Shown here piece after piece: positions 47,296-55,471 of a stretch of 64,000 nt of DNA. This DNA is from Sediminitomix flava. GTDB taxonomy: Bacteria > Bacteroidota > Bacteroidia > Cytophagales > Flammeovirgaceae. Within the stretch, counting starts at the first letter, position 1; every line of letters starts with the position of its first letter. Made by a program: the position numbers and the translations under genes. The notes below the pieces were generated by a model. It worked only from the letters and a program-made list of their open reading frames with translations, made no database searches and was not told the origin of the DNA. The stretch lies in NCBI RefSeq assembly GCF_003149185.1, contig NZ_QGDO01000008.1, positions 124,001 to 188,000 of the forward strand. Direction: 5' to 3'.

Positions 47296-48597
47296 ATGAA
47301 AATTGTCAGATTTTTAATACTGATACTGAGCCTTACCTCATTAAACTTGTACGCCCAAGATATTGAAAGTGACTCCACTGAAGTTAAAAAAGGAGCAATT
47401 GAAGAATTGAAATATATTAAGCAACCTGGGTTTGCAAATGCATCTTCAAAAATCTTCTCTTCTGATCGAAGATATTCCATAAGCGGATTTGGAGAAATCA
47501 ATTATGTAAACTATCACGGAGGACCTAAAAATACATCTTCTGGAGAATTAGAATTGTATTATACAAACCTCTACCGTTTTGGTACTTACTTTGGATATCG
47601 TTTTACAGACAAATTCATTTTAATGTCAGAACTTCAGATGGAGTTTATGCATGATGGATTTAACAAAGGAGAATTTGATTACGGCCTAGAATTTTCTTTT
47701 GACTATTTATTTAATCCATATTTCAATGTAAGGGTAGGTAATTACCCACTTGGTTTAGGTTTTGTCAATGTAAATGAAGAACCAATTGCTTTTTATACTG
47801 TAAATCGACCTGAAGTAGAACGTGTATTAATTCCTACTCAATGGTTAGAGCTAGGGGTTAACTTTTACGGTAACATCATTGAAGACTTAGAATACCATGC
47901 CGGTGTAACTAAAGGTATGGATGCCATGGCTTTCCGTACAGGTACTTGGGTAAGAGACGGTAGAACTAATCCTTTTCATGATGACATTGGTGGTTGGGCT
48001 GTGAATGGTAAATTACAGTATGGTCATGAAGATCACGTACTTCTTGCATTAGCAGGTTATTATGGTGATGCTTCTATGAATAATACACTCTCTTTTGAAG
48101 GTAAACAAGGGCAAAAATTAGAGTCTAACTTAGGAATGTTTACTGCAGTTGGTGCATATACACAGGGTCCTTGGTCATTCTTCGGTATGTTCATGAAAGG
48201 ATGGTTATCGGGTACTGAAGATCTTTATAAAGAAAATATCCAACGTGATGGTTCAGATATAAATCAGTCTAGCTATGTATTGGGTGCCGAAACGATGGGT
48301 TATTATGGAGAAGTCAGATACGATCTTTTTGACCTATTCAAAATGAATACAGAAAAGAAACTTCCACTTTTTGTGAGATATGAAGTGGTAAACACTCACC
48401 AAAAAGTAGACGATTACTTTGTGAAAAATGATATTGATTTTGTAGGAAATAACCTTGAAGTAATCTCTGTTGGTTTAAACTTTAGACCAAAGAAAAACTG
48501 GACATTCAAAGCTGATTATCAGTTCAGAAACAATAGATATGAAAGTGCTGGTGAAACACCCAATCAATTTGAAATGGGGGTAGGGTTTATCTATTAA
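47296..48597 (+). CDS. Outer-membrane beta-barrel porin (OprO/P-like)
   Basis: 433 residues with signal peptide ending NLYAQ. From about residue 60 it is almost wholly alternating amphipathic strands: YSISGFGEINYVNYHGG, GELELYYTNLYRFGTYFGYRF, FDYLFNPYFNVRVGNYPLGLGFVN. It ends FEMGVGFIY with an aromatic terminus, as barrels inserted by BAM do. The pattern recalls phosphate-selective porin O/P-type proteins widespread in Cytophagia. A role in uptake of phosphate, sulfate or small sugars is possible; nothing here fixes the cargo. Own terminator downstream. Confidence 0.72.
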   Translation: MKIVRFLILILSLTSLNLYAQDIESDSTEVKKGAIEELKYIKQPGFANASSKIFSSDRRYSISGFGEINYVNYHGGPKNTSSGELELYYTNLYRFGTYFGYRFTDKFILMSELQMEFMHDGFNKGEFDYGLEFSFDYLFNPYFNVRVGNYPLGLGFVNVNEEPIAFYTVNRPEVERVLIPTQWLELGVNFYGNIIEDLEYHAGVTKGMDAMAFRTGTWVRDGRTNPFHDDIGGWAVNGKLQYGHEDHVLLALAGYYGDASMNNTLSFEGKQGQKLESNLGMFTAVGAYTQGPWSFFGMFMKGWLSGTEDLYKENIQRDGSDINQSSYVLGAETMGYYGEVRYDLFDLFKMNTEKKLPLFVRYEVVNTHQKVDDYFVKNDIDFVGNNLEVISVGLNFRPKKNWTFKADYQFRNNRYESAGETPNQFEMGVGFIY

Positions 48598-48644
48598 TAA
48601 AAACTTTTTATACTCATAACTTAATATTGAAAACGAAAAAGAAT

Positions 48645-48679
48645 CCACCTCACAACTTGTTTCTGTTGTAGGTGGTTTT
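48645..48679 (+). terminator. Intrinsic terminator after porin
   Basis: CCACCTCACAAC/GTTGTAGGTGG with one bulged base and an 8-nt loop, followed by TTTTCTTCTTTC. Lies about 50 bases beyond the porin stop. Confidence 0.75.
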
Positions 48680-48823
48680 CTTCTTTCAGCATATAATACA
48701 CTAATTTTCTGTTGATTGGTGTTCAATTTCGTTCAAGACTGTATCTAATTCGAATACCATTAGATGGTTAAAGCAAATCAAAAATAGACACAATCACCTG
48801 ATAAAAAGCAACTTATAATTTCA

Positions 48824-48839
48824 TGGCATAGCTTTGGCA
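48824..48839 (+). promoter_or_regulatory. Sigma-54-like -24/-12 element (copy A)
   Basis: TGGCATAGCTTTGGCA: GG of the -24 and GC of the -12 are separated by exactly ten bases as in RpoN promoters (TGGCAC-N5-TTGCA type), 78 bases before the small secreted gene. The predicted start falls near 48850, directly at the following hairpin. Confidence 0.5.
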
Positions 48840-48850
48840 TTTTCTATAAC

Positions 48851-48890
48851 GTACTACTTCAGTACAATTGTTTATGATTCAGTGTCCAAA
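48851..48890 (+). promoter_or_regulatory. 5'-leader hairpin and GATTCAGTGT word (copy A)
   Basis: GTACT-ACTTC-AGTAC is a perfect 5-bp stem at 48851-48865, followed by GATTCAGTGTCCAAA at 48876-48890. Both parts recur upstream of the paralogue at 61047, with the stem changed to GTACC/GGTAC. Confidence 0.5.
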
Positions 48891-48916
48891 TTTTTACTTA
48901 CAACTTTACTACTGCC

Positions 48917-49333
48917 ATGAAAAAAGTTATTGCTACTCTTATTGCTTTATTAACTGTTAGTTTATCTGTTTTTGCTGAGAATAATTTCTCAGTAAAAGAT
49001 ATTATTGAAGAAGAAAATCGTTACGAACGATTGAAAGCAAAAGTCGCTTCCGCTGAAAAGTCTGATTGGAATACGCCGTTCAAAGCTGCAAAAATATACA
49101 TCCTAAAGAAAAAGAAAATGTCTGAAGCCTATAGTTGGTTAGAACAATCTCTTCAAGCAAAAGTAACTCCTCAAAACCTTGAGCTTAAAGGTGATTATTT
49201 AATTCTACATGGGTTGGAAAGAGAAGCATTTGAAAATTACAAAGCTGCAATTGATTTGCTGATTTCTCAAGGCTCAGAAGACTTTGGTCAGATACAAAGA
49301 AAAATTCAAATTCTAGCTAATACAACTCCATAA
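48917..49333 (+). CDS. Small secreted TPR-like protein of a local paralogue family
   Basis: 138 residues: signal peptide MKKVIATLIALLTVSLSVFA, then a short helical domain: KSDWNTPFKAAKIYILKKKKMSEAYSWLEQSLQAK, NLELKGDYLILHGLEREAFENYKAAIDLL. The helix pair with AxxAY and GxxxxAxxxYxxA spacing is TPR-like and reminds me of the C-terminal part of Bacteroidetes DUF2911 proteins, here standing alone. Paralogues at 46599 and 61047 share signal peptide, SDW motif and upstream module. Not recognised as any characterised family; likely periplasmic. Confidence 0.75.
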   Translation: MKKVIATLIALLTVSLSVFAENNFSVKDIIEEENRYERLKAKVASAEKSDWNTPFKAAKIYILKKKKMSEAYSWLEQSLQAKVTPQNLELKGDYLILHGLEREAFENYKAAIDLLISQGSEDFGQIQRKIQILANTTP

Positions 49334-49349
49334 AAACTTCAAGCCTCTC

Positions 49350-49389
49350 AAAACAGCCTGATTTCAAATTGATGAAATTAGGCTGTTTT
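49350..49389. terminator. Bidirectional terminator
   Basis: AAAACAGCCT/AGGCTGTTTT outer arms with an inner ATTTC/GAAAT stem, T-rich ends on both strands. It serves the small secreted gene on the plus strand and DUF3626 on the minus strand. Confidence 0.8.
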
Positions 49390-49422
49390 GCATTTATAAG
49401 ATAGATTTATGAAATATGGCTA

Positions 49423-50466
49423 CTAATTTTTTTCACTACCAAAGCGAACAAGGCAATGCCATAAATATTTCAACATCTGTAATTCCTCATGACTTTTTCC
49501 CATTTTGTGGGCTACCTGTCCTATCAAATAAGCATTCATTACGCCATCTTTTGCATACTTAGCAGCATAATTTGGCACTTCTGCACCTCTAAAATTATTC
49601 GGAAAATCCTCGACTTTTAATTCTAATCCAGCATTCCAGTTTAATTGTATTTTATATCTGTCACACAAATCTTCTAATTCTTGACCAATCTCTGTTTTGA
49701 AAAATGATTGATCTACCACAAGACCTATTACATCTTTCGAAAGTGAAATATCACCATGAACTTGTGTCTCAATATAGAAATCTAGATTCTTTGAATTTTT
49801 CTTGTACTTATCAAAATTTGATGAATAAGGTATATTTTCATTTACTTGATTCATAAAATTCAATACATCAGTATTGATATCTCCTAGAGCAGTACCTCTA
49901 GTAAAAAGCTCATAAAAAAGTGCAGCTGTAATTAATTCAAAGTTTTCAATTGTACCAATCTCTTTAGGAGCTAAATAAGTATCTCCATACGAGAATGTAG
50001 TTCGATTCTTGACTTCGGGTTTCAAAATAAAATAACACGAACCAAACCTCGGAGAGGCACCATCCTTTGTTAAAGTCAAATTCAAAGCACCATATTTAGG
50101 GCGTTCTTTGGGAGGCGTGTTTTTGTATGCATCAGAGAATATATTTTCTTCCCATTCCTCACGAAAACCTCCATCAAATGCGGTTACACTTCCTGATGAA
50201 ATTTTAGTTTCATATTGGTTTTTGTAGATACCTGTTTGATTCAAACTCTTTGCGACAGATAAATTCTCAGTGATTAATCTATCGGGATGGAAATGAAGAT
50301 TAATACAAGAATTCTTAAAAATGTTAGAACAAAACTCAGAATAAACTTCCTTATCAATATTAGATTGATACAAAATCATATCTATTTGATCTTGATATTT
50401 CTGCTTATTTACAAAGGCAAATCTTGAAACGTTCTCTATTGCTTTCTGTTGTGAAACTGTTAACAT
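49423..50466 (-). CDS. DUF3626 domain protein
   Basis: 347 residues, no signal peptide, cytoplasmic. INLHFHPDR, GIYKNQYETKISSGSVTAFDGGFREEWE, RPKYGALNLTLTKDGASPRFGSCYFILKP, TFSYGDTYLAP and the FYIETQVHGDISLSKDVIGLVVD segment match what I recall of the DUF3626 family, whose function is unknown. Conserved His and Asp residues (HFHPDR, QVHGDISL) could bind metal. The family is scattered among bacteria; here it interrupts a CAZyme/sulfatase region and has no obvious metabolic link. Preceded by a sigma-54-like element at 50612. Confidence 0.7.
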   Translation of the reverse strand: MLTVSQQKAIENVSRFAFVNKQKYQDQIDMILYQSNIDKEVYSEFCSNIFKNSCINLHFHPDRLITENLSVAKSLNQTGIYKNQYETKISSGSVTAFDGGFREEWEENIFSDAYKNTPPKERPKYGALNLTLTKDGASPRFGSCYFILKPEVKNRTTFSYGDTYLAPKEIGTIENFELITAALFYELFTRGTALGDINTDVLNFMNQVNENIPYSSNFDKYKKNSKNLDFYIETQVHGDISLSKDVIGLVVDQSFFKTEIGQELEDLCDRYKIQLNWNAGLELKVEDFPNNFRGAEVPNYAAKYAKDGVMNAYLIGQVAHKMGKSHEELQMLKYLWHCLVRFGSEKN

Positions 50467-50594
50467 ACTAATCTTTTAATCATTCATAGCTTCCTACATC
50501 CCAACATACGATTAAATACTTGAATGCTAATTTATGATACCTATTTTATCATTTTTTATCTGTTCATTTCAGTAACATTCACAAAGCATAAAAA

Positions 50595-50627
50595 TAACCT
50601 CTTGGTTACGGCACCTCATCTATGCCA
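50595..50627 (-). promoter_or_regulatory. Sigma-54-like element and hairpin (copy D)
   Basis: Minus strand TGGCATAGATGAGGTG (50612-50627): -24 half TGGCATAG identical to copies A and C, -12 half weaker. A TAACC/GGTTA stem with 4-nt loop follows at 50595-50608, about 130 bases before the DUF3626 start. The GATTCAGTGT word is absent. Confidence 0.3.
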
Positions 50628-50817
50628 AAATTAAAGTGTGAGAGTTTGTAGCAAAAAAAAGAAATTATTGGGCTATTTCAGTTACAATTAATCATCGAAA
50701 GATTGCTGAAATGTACAGAAAGATGAAGTATTGGAACGATATGACTTATTAAGTTTTTATCATTCGATTAACTTTGAATTACACTATTTTTAGTTTGTCA
50801 AAATATAAGCATACAAA

Positions 50818-52248
50818 ATGAGGCATCTATTTTTTCCAATTCTTCTAGCAGTAATTAGTGCCTGCACTACCTCTAATAAGATATCAGCTAACGAAAATAA
50901 ACAACCTAATATTATCTTGATCTACACTGACGATCAAGGTTACCAAGATTTGGGTTGTTATGGTTCTCCACTTATCAAAACTCCTCAGCTTGATCAAATT
51001 GCAGAAGAAGGAATTAAGCTAACAAATTTTTATGTAGCCTCATCTGTATGTAGTGCTTCCAGAGCAGCCTTACTGACAGGCCGAAGAGCTAGTAGAAATG
51101 GTGTCGGAGGGGTATTTTTTCCCGATGCCAAAGGGATGAATCCATCTGAAATAACTATAGCTGAAGTATTAAAATCATCAGGTTATGCTACAGCTTCATT
51201 CGGTAAATGGCACTTAGGAGATTTTGATGAAACACTTCCTACAGGCCAAGGATTTGATGAATATTTTGGTGTTCCTTATAGTAATGATATGTACATAGGC
51301 GCCAAGCAAAAGTTTTCTGATACCGTCAAGTTTTATGATGGATATACGCTAGAGAAAGCTCAAAGTGATCAGAAGTATGTTAAATCTCACAGCCGAGAAG
51401 AAATCAAAAAGCAAGGAATAAAAGAACTTGTGCCTTTGATGGAAGGAAATCAAATCGTGGAATACCCTGCCCAACAAAGCTCACTTACTAAACGCTATTT
51501 TGATAGAACTCTTCAGTTTATCGAGAAGAATAAAAAAGACAGTCCTTTTTTTGTATACCTCACGCCAGCTATGCCTCATGTTCCTCTTTTCGCTTCTGAG
51601 CAATTTAGTGGAAAAAGTGAAAGAGGACTTTATGGTGATGTTATAGAAGAGATTGATTGGAATATTGGAAGATTGAGAAAGTATTTAAAAGAAAATAAAC
51701 TAGAGGAAAATACAATCATAATCTATACATCAGATAATGGTCCTTGGTTAGGTTATGGCGATCATGCAGGTTCCGCTTTACCTTTAAGAGATGGAAAATT
51801 CACCAATTTTGAAGGTGGAATTAGAGTACCCGCCTTAGTGTATTGGAAAGGAAAAATAGATGGAGGTATTGAGCTTAATGAGATTGTGAGTAATATGGAT
51901 ATTTTTCCAACTTTAGCTCAGTTTACAAAAGCTAACTTACCCAACAGAGCCTTAGATGGTTTGGATATATCTCAATTTTTGATGGGAAAAGATGACCACA
52001 TTGACAGAGAAATTTATTTCTATAACATAGGAAAAGAGCTTGCAGGACTTCGAAAAGGAAATTGGAAATACCTTAGAGAAAAGGCTTCGTCAAGAAGAAA
52101 AAATAATGCTAACAATAAACAAGCATGGCTTTTTAATCTGGCTGAAGATATAGGTGAATCTAGAAACTTGGCTGATAAATACCCTGAAAAAATTGAAGAA
52201 TTCGAGCGTATTTTAGTTGAAAAAGAGAATGAAATAAAAACTCAATAA
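50818..52248 (+). CDS. Sulfatase (S1 family, CSASR active site)
   Basis: 476 residues, lipobox ISAC (Cys16). IILIYTDDQGYQDLGCYGSP (Asp38/Asp39), VCSASRAALLTGRRASRNGVGG with formylglycine precursor Cys78; Ala replaces Pro in the C-x-(P/A)-S-R motif, which is allowed. ASFGKWHLGDFDETLPTGQGFDEYFG, YTSDNGPWLGYGDHAGSA and FEGGIRVPALVYWKG. The broad look is that of arylsulfatase A/galactosamine-6-sulfatase-like S1 members. It stands alone between a 350-base upstream region and a terminator. Probably periplasmic; substrate unknown. Confidence 0.88.
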   Translation: MRHLFFPILLAVISACTTSNKISANENKQPNIILIYTDDQGYQDLGCYGSPLIKTPQLDQIAEEGIKLTNFYVASSVCSASRAALLTGRRASRNGVGGVFFPDAKGMNPSEITIAEVLKSSGYATASFGKWHLGDFDETLPTGQGFDEYFGVPYSNDMYIGAKQKFSDTVKFYDGYTLEKAQSDQKYVKSHSREEIKKQGIKELVPLMEGNQIVEYPAQQSSLTKRYFDRTLQFIEKNKKDSPFFVYLTPAMPHVPLFASEQFSGKSERGLYGDVIEEIDWNIGRLRKYLKENKLEENTIIIYTSDNGPWLGYGDHAGSALPLRDGKFTNFEGGIRVPALVYWKGKIDGGIELNEIVSNMDIFPTLAQFTKANLPNRALDGLDISQFLMGKDDHIDREIYFYNIGKELAGLRKGNWKYLREKASSRRKNNANNKQAWLFNLAEDIGESRNLADKYPEKIEEFERILVEKENEIKTQ

Positions 52249-52272
52249 TCCAAACTGACAAACATACTAATT

Positions 52273-52303
52273 GGGCTATCATACTAACTATGATAGTCCA
52301 TTT
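52273..52303 (+). terminator. Terminator-like hairpin after sulfatase
   Basis: GGGCTATCATA/TATGATAGTCC with one G:T-type mismatch and a 5-nt loop, followed by ATTTATTTT. About 25 bases past the sulfatase stop. The rest of the gap to 52541 holds nothing I can name. Confidence 0.7.
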
Positions 52304-52541
52304 ATTTTAAAAATAAGTAAATCATTTACGCTCCAATCAATCTACTATTTTCAGTACTTTTACCAAACTTCTAGCTGATAGTATAAATACCAAACCCTAA
52401 TGTAAATGTGTCAATTTTCGGATTATATGCCACTTATTTATATAGTGTATTTCAGTCTCAATATTTCAAAACCCGCCAACCAACTTATTCATCAACCCAT
52501 GAATGGGTGAAGGAAATAATCTCGTTTTACTATTGTAAAAC

Positions 52542-53684
52542 TTAGTTTACACCGTTTTGAATTACTGAAAATTGATACACTGTTTTAGAATAAAATCGGT
52601 CATCAGAATTAAGTATTGTGGAAGGAAAATGGCTTTGATTTGGAGAGTCAGGAAAATGTCCAGTCTCTAAACACAAACCACTTCGAAAATCAAAAAGCCG
52701 GTCTTGATCACCCATATTTCCTTTAAGAAAATTTCCAGAATAAAACTGTAAGCTGGGTTCCGTAGTCAGAATATCCATTTTTCTTCCTGACATAGTTTCT
52801 ATGAGGGTTCCTATTTTTGAGAAAGTACCTTGGTCAACATCATTTTTAACCCAACAATGATCATAACCCCTCGCCAATTTTAATTGCTGATGATCAAGAT
52901 TGATTTCTGCACCAATCTCTTTTATCTCTCGGAAATCGAAAGGAGTGTCATTCACTTCATTTATTTCACCTAATGGAACTAGGGTACGATCTACAGGTAA
53001 ATATCGATCACAATTTAATTCTAAAAAATGCTTTGTGATACTCAAATGATTGGATGAGTTTAGGTTGAAATATGAATGATTTGTTAGATTTAGATGAGTA
53101 CGCTGATCTGTCGAGGCAAAATATTCTATTTCCACTTGATTGTCATCTGTAAGTTTAAAATGAACTGCCACATCCACATTTCCAGGATAGCCTTCCTCCA
53201 AGTGTCCACTTTTGTATTTAAATTCGACCTTATTATTTTGTTCATCTAAAGCCCAATCCCAAACTGATTTATCAAACCCTTTCTTACCTCCATGCGTATG
53301 GTTAAGACCTGCATTTTTTGTTAGCGCATAACGCTGTTTATCAAGGACAAAGTTAGCATCCTTTATCCGATTGGCATATCGGCCAATTGTAGCTCCTAAA
53401 TACAGATTTTCATTTAAATAAGTGGTATCCCTATATTTCGTAACATCAGTAAATCCTAATACGACATTATCAAAATTTCCTTTCTTATCTGGCATCCACA
53501 ACTCGGTAATCGTAGCCCCATAATTGGTAAGAATAAGCTTTGCACCAGACTTATTTTGTAAAGTAAACCTATAAACGTTTTTACCATCAAGTTCCATTAC
53601 AAACTCTTTCACAGAATTGTAGCTACTCAAGCAAGAAGAAAATAATAATAGAAAAATAGTGAAAAGGATTTTGGTCTGATTCAT
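52542..53684 (-). CDS. galM: Lipoprotein aldose 1-epimerase (mutarotase)
   Basis: 380 residues with lipobox FSSC (Cys18), so exported and lipid-anchored. [30 protein letters not shown] (catalytic His) and CLETGHFPDSPN (catalytic Glu) are all intact. It equilibrates anomers of galactose or a similar sugar in the periplasm. GH27 alpha-galactosidase is the next gene upstream in the same direction, but a terminator separates them. Closer to the mutarotase at 19886 than to the cytoplasmic one at 29698. Confidence 0.87.
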   Translation of the reverse strand: MNQTKILFTIFLLLFSSCLSSYNSVKEFVMELDGKNVYRFTLQNKSGAKLILTNYGATITELWMPDKKGNFDNVVLGFTDVTKYRDTTYLNENLYLGATIGRYANRIKDANFVLDKQRYALTKNAGLNHTHGGKKGFDKSVWDWALDEQNNKVEFKYKSGHLEEGYPGNVDVAVHFKLTDDNQVEIEYFASTDQRTHLNLTNHSYFNLNSSNHLSITKHFLELNCDRYLPVDRTLVPLGEINEVNDTPFDFREIKEIGAEINLDHQQLKLARGYDHCWVKNDVDQGTFSKIGTLIETMSGRKMDILTTEPSLQFYSGNFLKGNMGDQDRLFDFRSGLCLETGHFPDSPNQSHFPSTILNSDDRFYSKTVYQFSVIQNGVN

Positions 53685-53840
53685 AGGTAGCTTCGTTTAT
53701 GTTCATTAAGTACTCTCTTTCTTAAAAATGGTTGAATAATACTGTTTAGGGTGGTTCACATGTTCAAAACAATAATCTTGATATCCAACACCTTGCAGTT
53801 TATTATAGTTAAACACCACACCTAGTTATAATATAAAAAA

Positions 53841-53869
53841 AGACTGCCTCATTATTTATGAGACAGTCT
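53841..53869 (-). terminator. Intrinsic terminator after GH27
   Basis: AGACTGCCTCAT/ATGAGACAGTCT with one mismatch and a 5-nt loop, followed on the minus strand by TTTTTT. Confidence 0.82.
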
Positions 53870-53907
53870 AAAAGTCAAAATGTGACTATGACTAAACAAT
53901 TCACTTT

Positions 53908-55380
53908 TTATTTATTTGCTAGATCTTTAGAAACCTCTGAGAATCTAAATAGACGAGCCCCATGAGCAGGTATTGTCACCTCCAATGTACCTTCTACTTG
54001 CCCAACAGACTCACCTGTCCAGATATCAGTGACATTATAAAGCTCACGCATGTATTCATATTCTGCATCAAAGTTAACCTTAGATGTTTTATCCTTCAAG
54101 TTGAATAAAGCAACAAAACGGTCTTCTGATTTTTCATCTTTAGCAATCCAACAGGCTGCATTTTCTTTTCGATAAACCTGTCTATTATCGGTTGAATGTT
54201 GATTGATATAATACACATCTTTGTTTTTCAACATGTCAATTACCCATTGCTCTGTTGTCATCAGATCACCTCCCATCATTAAAGGCGAACGTACAATACT
54301 CCAAAGCGTCAATAGTGTGTAATGCTCCGGCTTAGTAAACTGAGACATTCTATCTGGTCCGTGAGGTCTTCCATTCATCGATAGATGTCCAATTGGAAGC
54401 ATATCACCATCAGGCCAATGGTGAGGTTGAATGTGAGATGACCATTCTTCTAATAGTTCAAAGTTATGCTCTAATGAAGACCATTTGTCCCAGAAATCGG
54501 CAGAAATACGCCACATGTTAGCATTCTCAGCCAAATGATTTGCTCTTGAAAGAGGTGCTTCTCCACAGGATAAACTCAATACCATAGGACGACCAGAATT
54601 ATCAATTGCTTTACGCATCATTTCGATCTCTCCTTTATGGTAAGGAGGAACCATCATATCATCTGCCTTGATAAAGTCTACTCCCCATTCTGCATATAGC
54701 TCAAAGATTGAATTATAATATTCTTGAGCACCTGGTTTTGTTGGGTCTACACCAAACATATTATTTTGCCAAGGGCACGTATCCCATGGTTCTCCGATGT
54801 CTTTTGCAGTGTATTTTGTTCCTTTGATTGGAAGTTCATTATAATAAGCTTCTCTTGGAATTCCACGCATGATATGAATACCAAATTTCATCCCTTTACT
54901 ATGAACGTACTCTGCCAATTTCTTAAAGCCAACTCCATTCTTTGCAGAAGGGAATCTTTCTTCTGAAGGCAAAAGACGCCCATACTCATCCATCACAAGC
55001 TTATCGATTGGCACACCATCTTTATCTAAACGAACATCAGGGTGACCAAAACGACGTTTAGGATTATTCCAATTTCCTGGCTCATGATTAAACCATACGT
55101 AATCAATTACAGCATATTCCCAACCTGCATCTAGCAGATTTTCAGCCATAAAATCTACCGTTTCAAGGTATTCTTTTTCATTGATACGACAATCGTAAGC
55201 ATCAAAACTATTCCAACCCATTGGAGGAGTAGCAGCTACTTCTTTGATTAAACTATTTTTCTCATTAGACACTGACTGTACATCTGCAAGGGCAGTTTTC
55301 TCACCGTTATTTTTGGGTGTACAGCTCCATAGTGACATTCCTAGCATGAGGAATACACTGCTTGCTTTTAATAATTTCAT
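53908..55380 (-). CDS. GH27 alpha-galactosidase-like lipoprotein
   Basis: 490 residues, lipobox SLWSC (Cys20). GH27/GH36 clan motifs: TPPMGWNSFDAYDCRINE, YAVIDYVWFNH, GVDFIKADDM with nucleophile Asp240, WRISADFWDKW with acid/base Asp295, then an antiparallel C-terminal beta domain (EYEYMRELYNVTDIWTGES). It removes terminal alpha-D-galactose. In a galactan locus it may act on carrageenan-type or branched alpha-galactosides, or on algal floridoside; the last is speculation. Flanked upstream by a sulfatase in the same direction, with a stable hairpin just before the ATG. Confidence 0.87.
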   Translation of the reverse strand: MKLLKASSVFLMLGMSLWSCTPKNNGEKTALADVQSVSNEKNSLIKEVAATPPMGWNSFDAYDCRINEKEYLETVDFMAENLLDAGWEYAVIDYVWFNHEPGNWNNPKRRFGHPDVRLDKDGVPIDKLVMDEYGRLLPSEERFPSAKNGVGFKKLAEYVHSKGMKFGIHIMRGIPREAYYNELPIKGTKYTAKDIGEPWDTCPWQNNMFGVDPTKPGAQEYYNSIFELYAEWGVDFIKADDMMVPPYHKGEIEMMRKAIDNSGRPMVLSLSCGEAPLSRANHLAENANMWRISADFWDKWSSLEHNFELLEEWSSHIQPHHWPDGDMLPIGHLSMNGRPHGPDRMSQFTKPEHYTLLTLWSIVRSPLMMGGDLMTTEQWVIDMLKNKDVYYINQHSTDNRQVYRKENAACWIAKDEKSEDRFVALFNLKDKTSKVNFDAEYEYMRELYNVTDIWTGESVGQVEGTLEVTIPAHGARLFRFSEVSKDLANK

Positions 55381-55394
55381 TTTATGATTTTTTG

Positions 55395-55433
55395 AACATC
55401 GGGAGCGTAGTAGGTAGAACGCCCCACGATGTT
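55395..55433 (-). promoter_or_regulatory. Stable GC-rich hairpin in the GH27 leader
   Basis: AACATCG/CGATGTT plus an inner GCGT/ACGC stem with a small bulge, in the 91-base gap between sulfatase stop (55472) and GH27 start (55380). On the minus strand it is followed by CAAAAAATC and the ATG is only about 14 bases on. Likely a terminator-attenuator for the sulfatase or a structure governing GH27 expression. Confidence 0.55.
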
Positions 55434-55471
55434 TTCCCTCAAAAATATTTTAATGGATCAAGGCTGATCTC

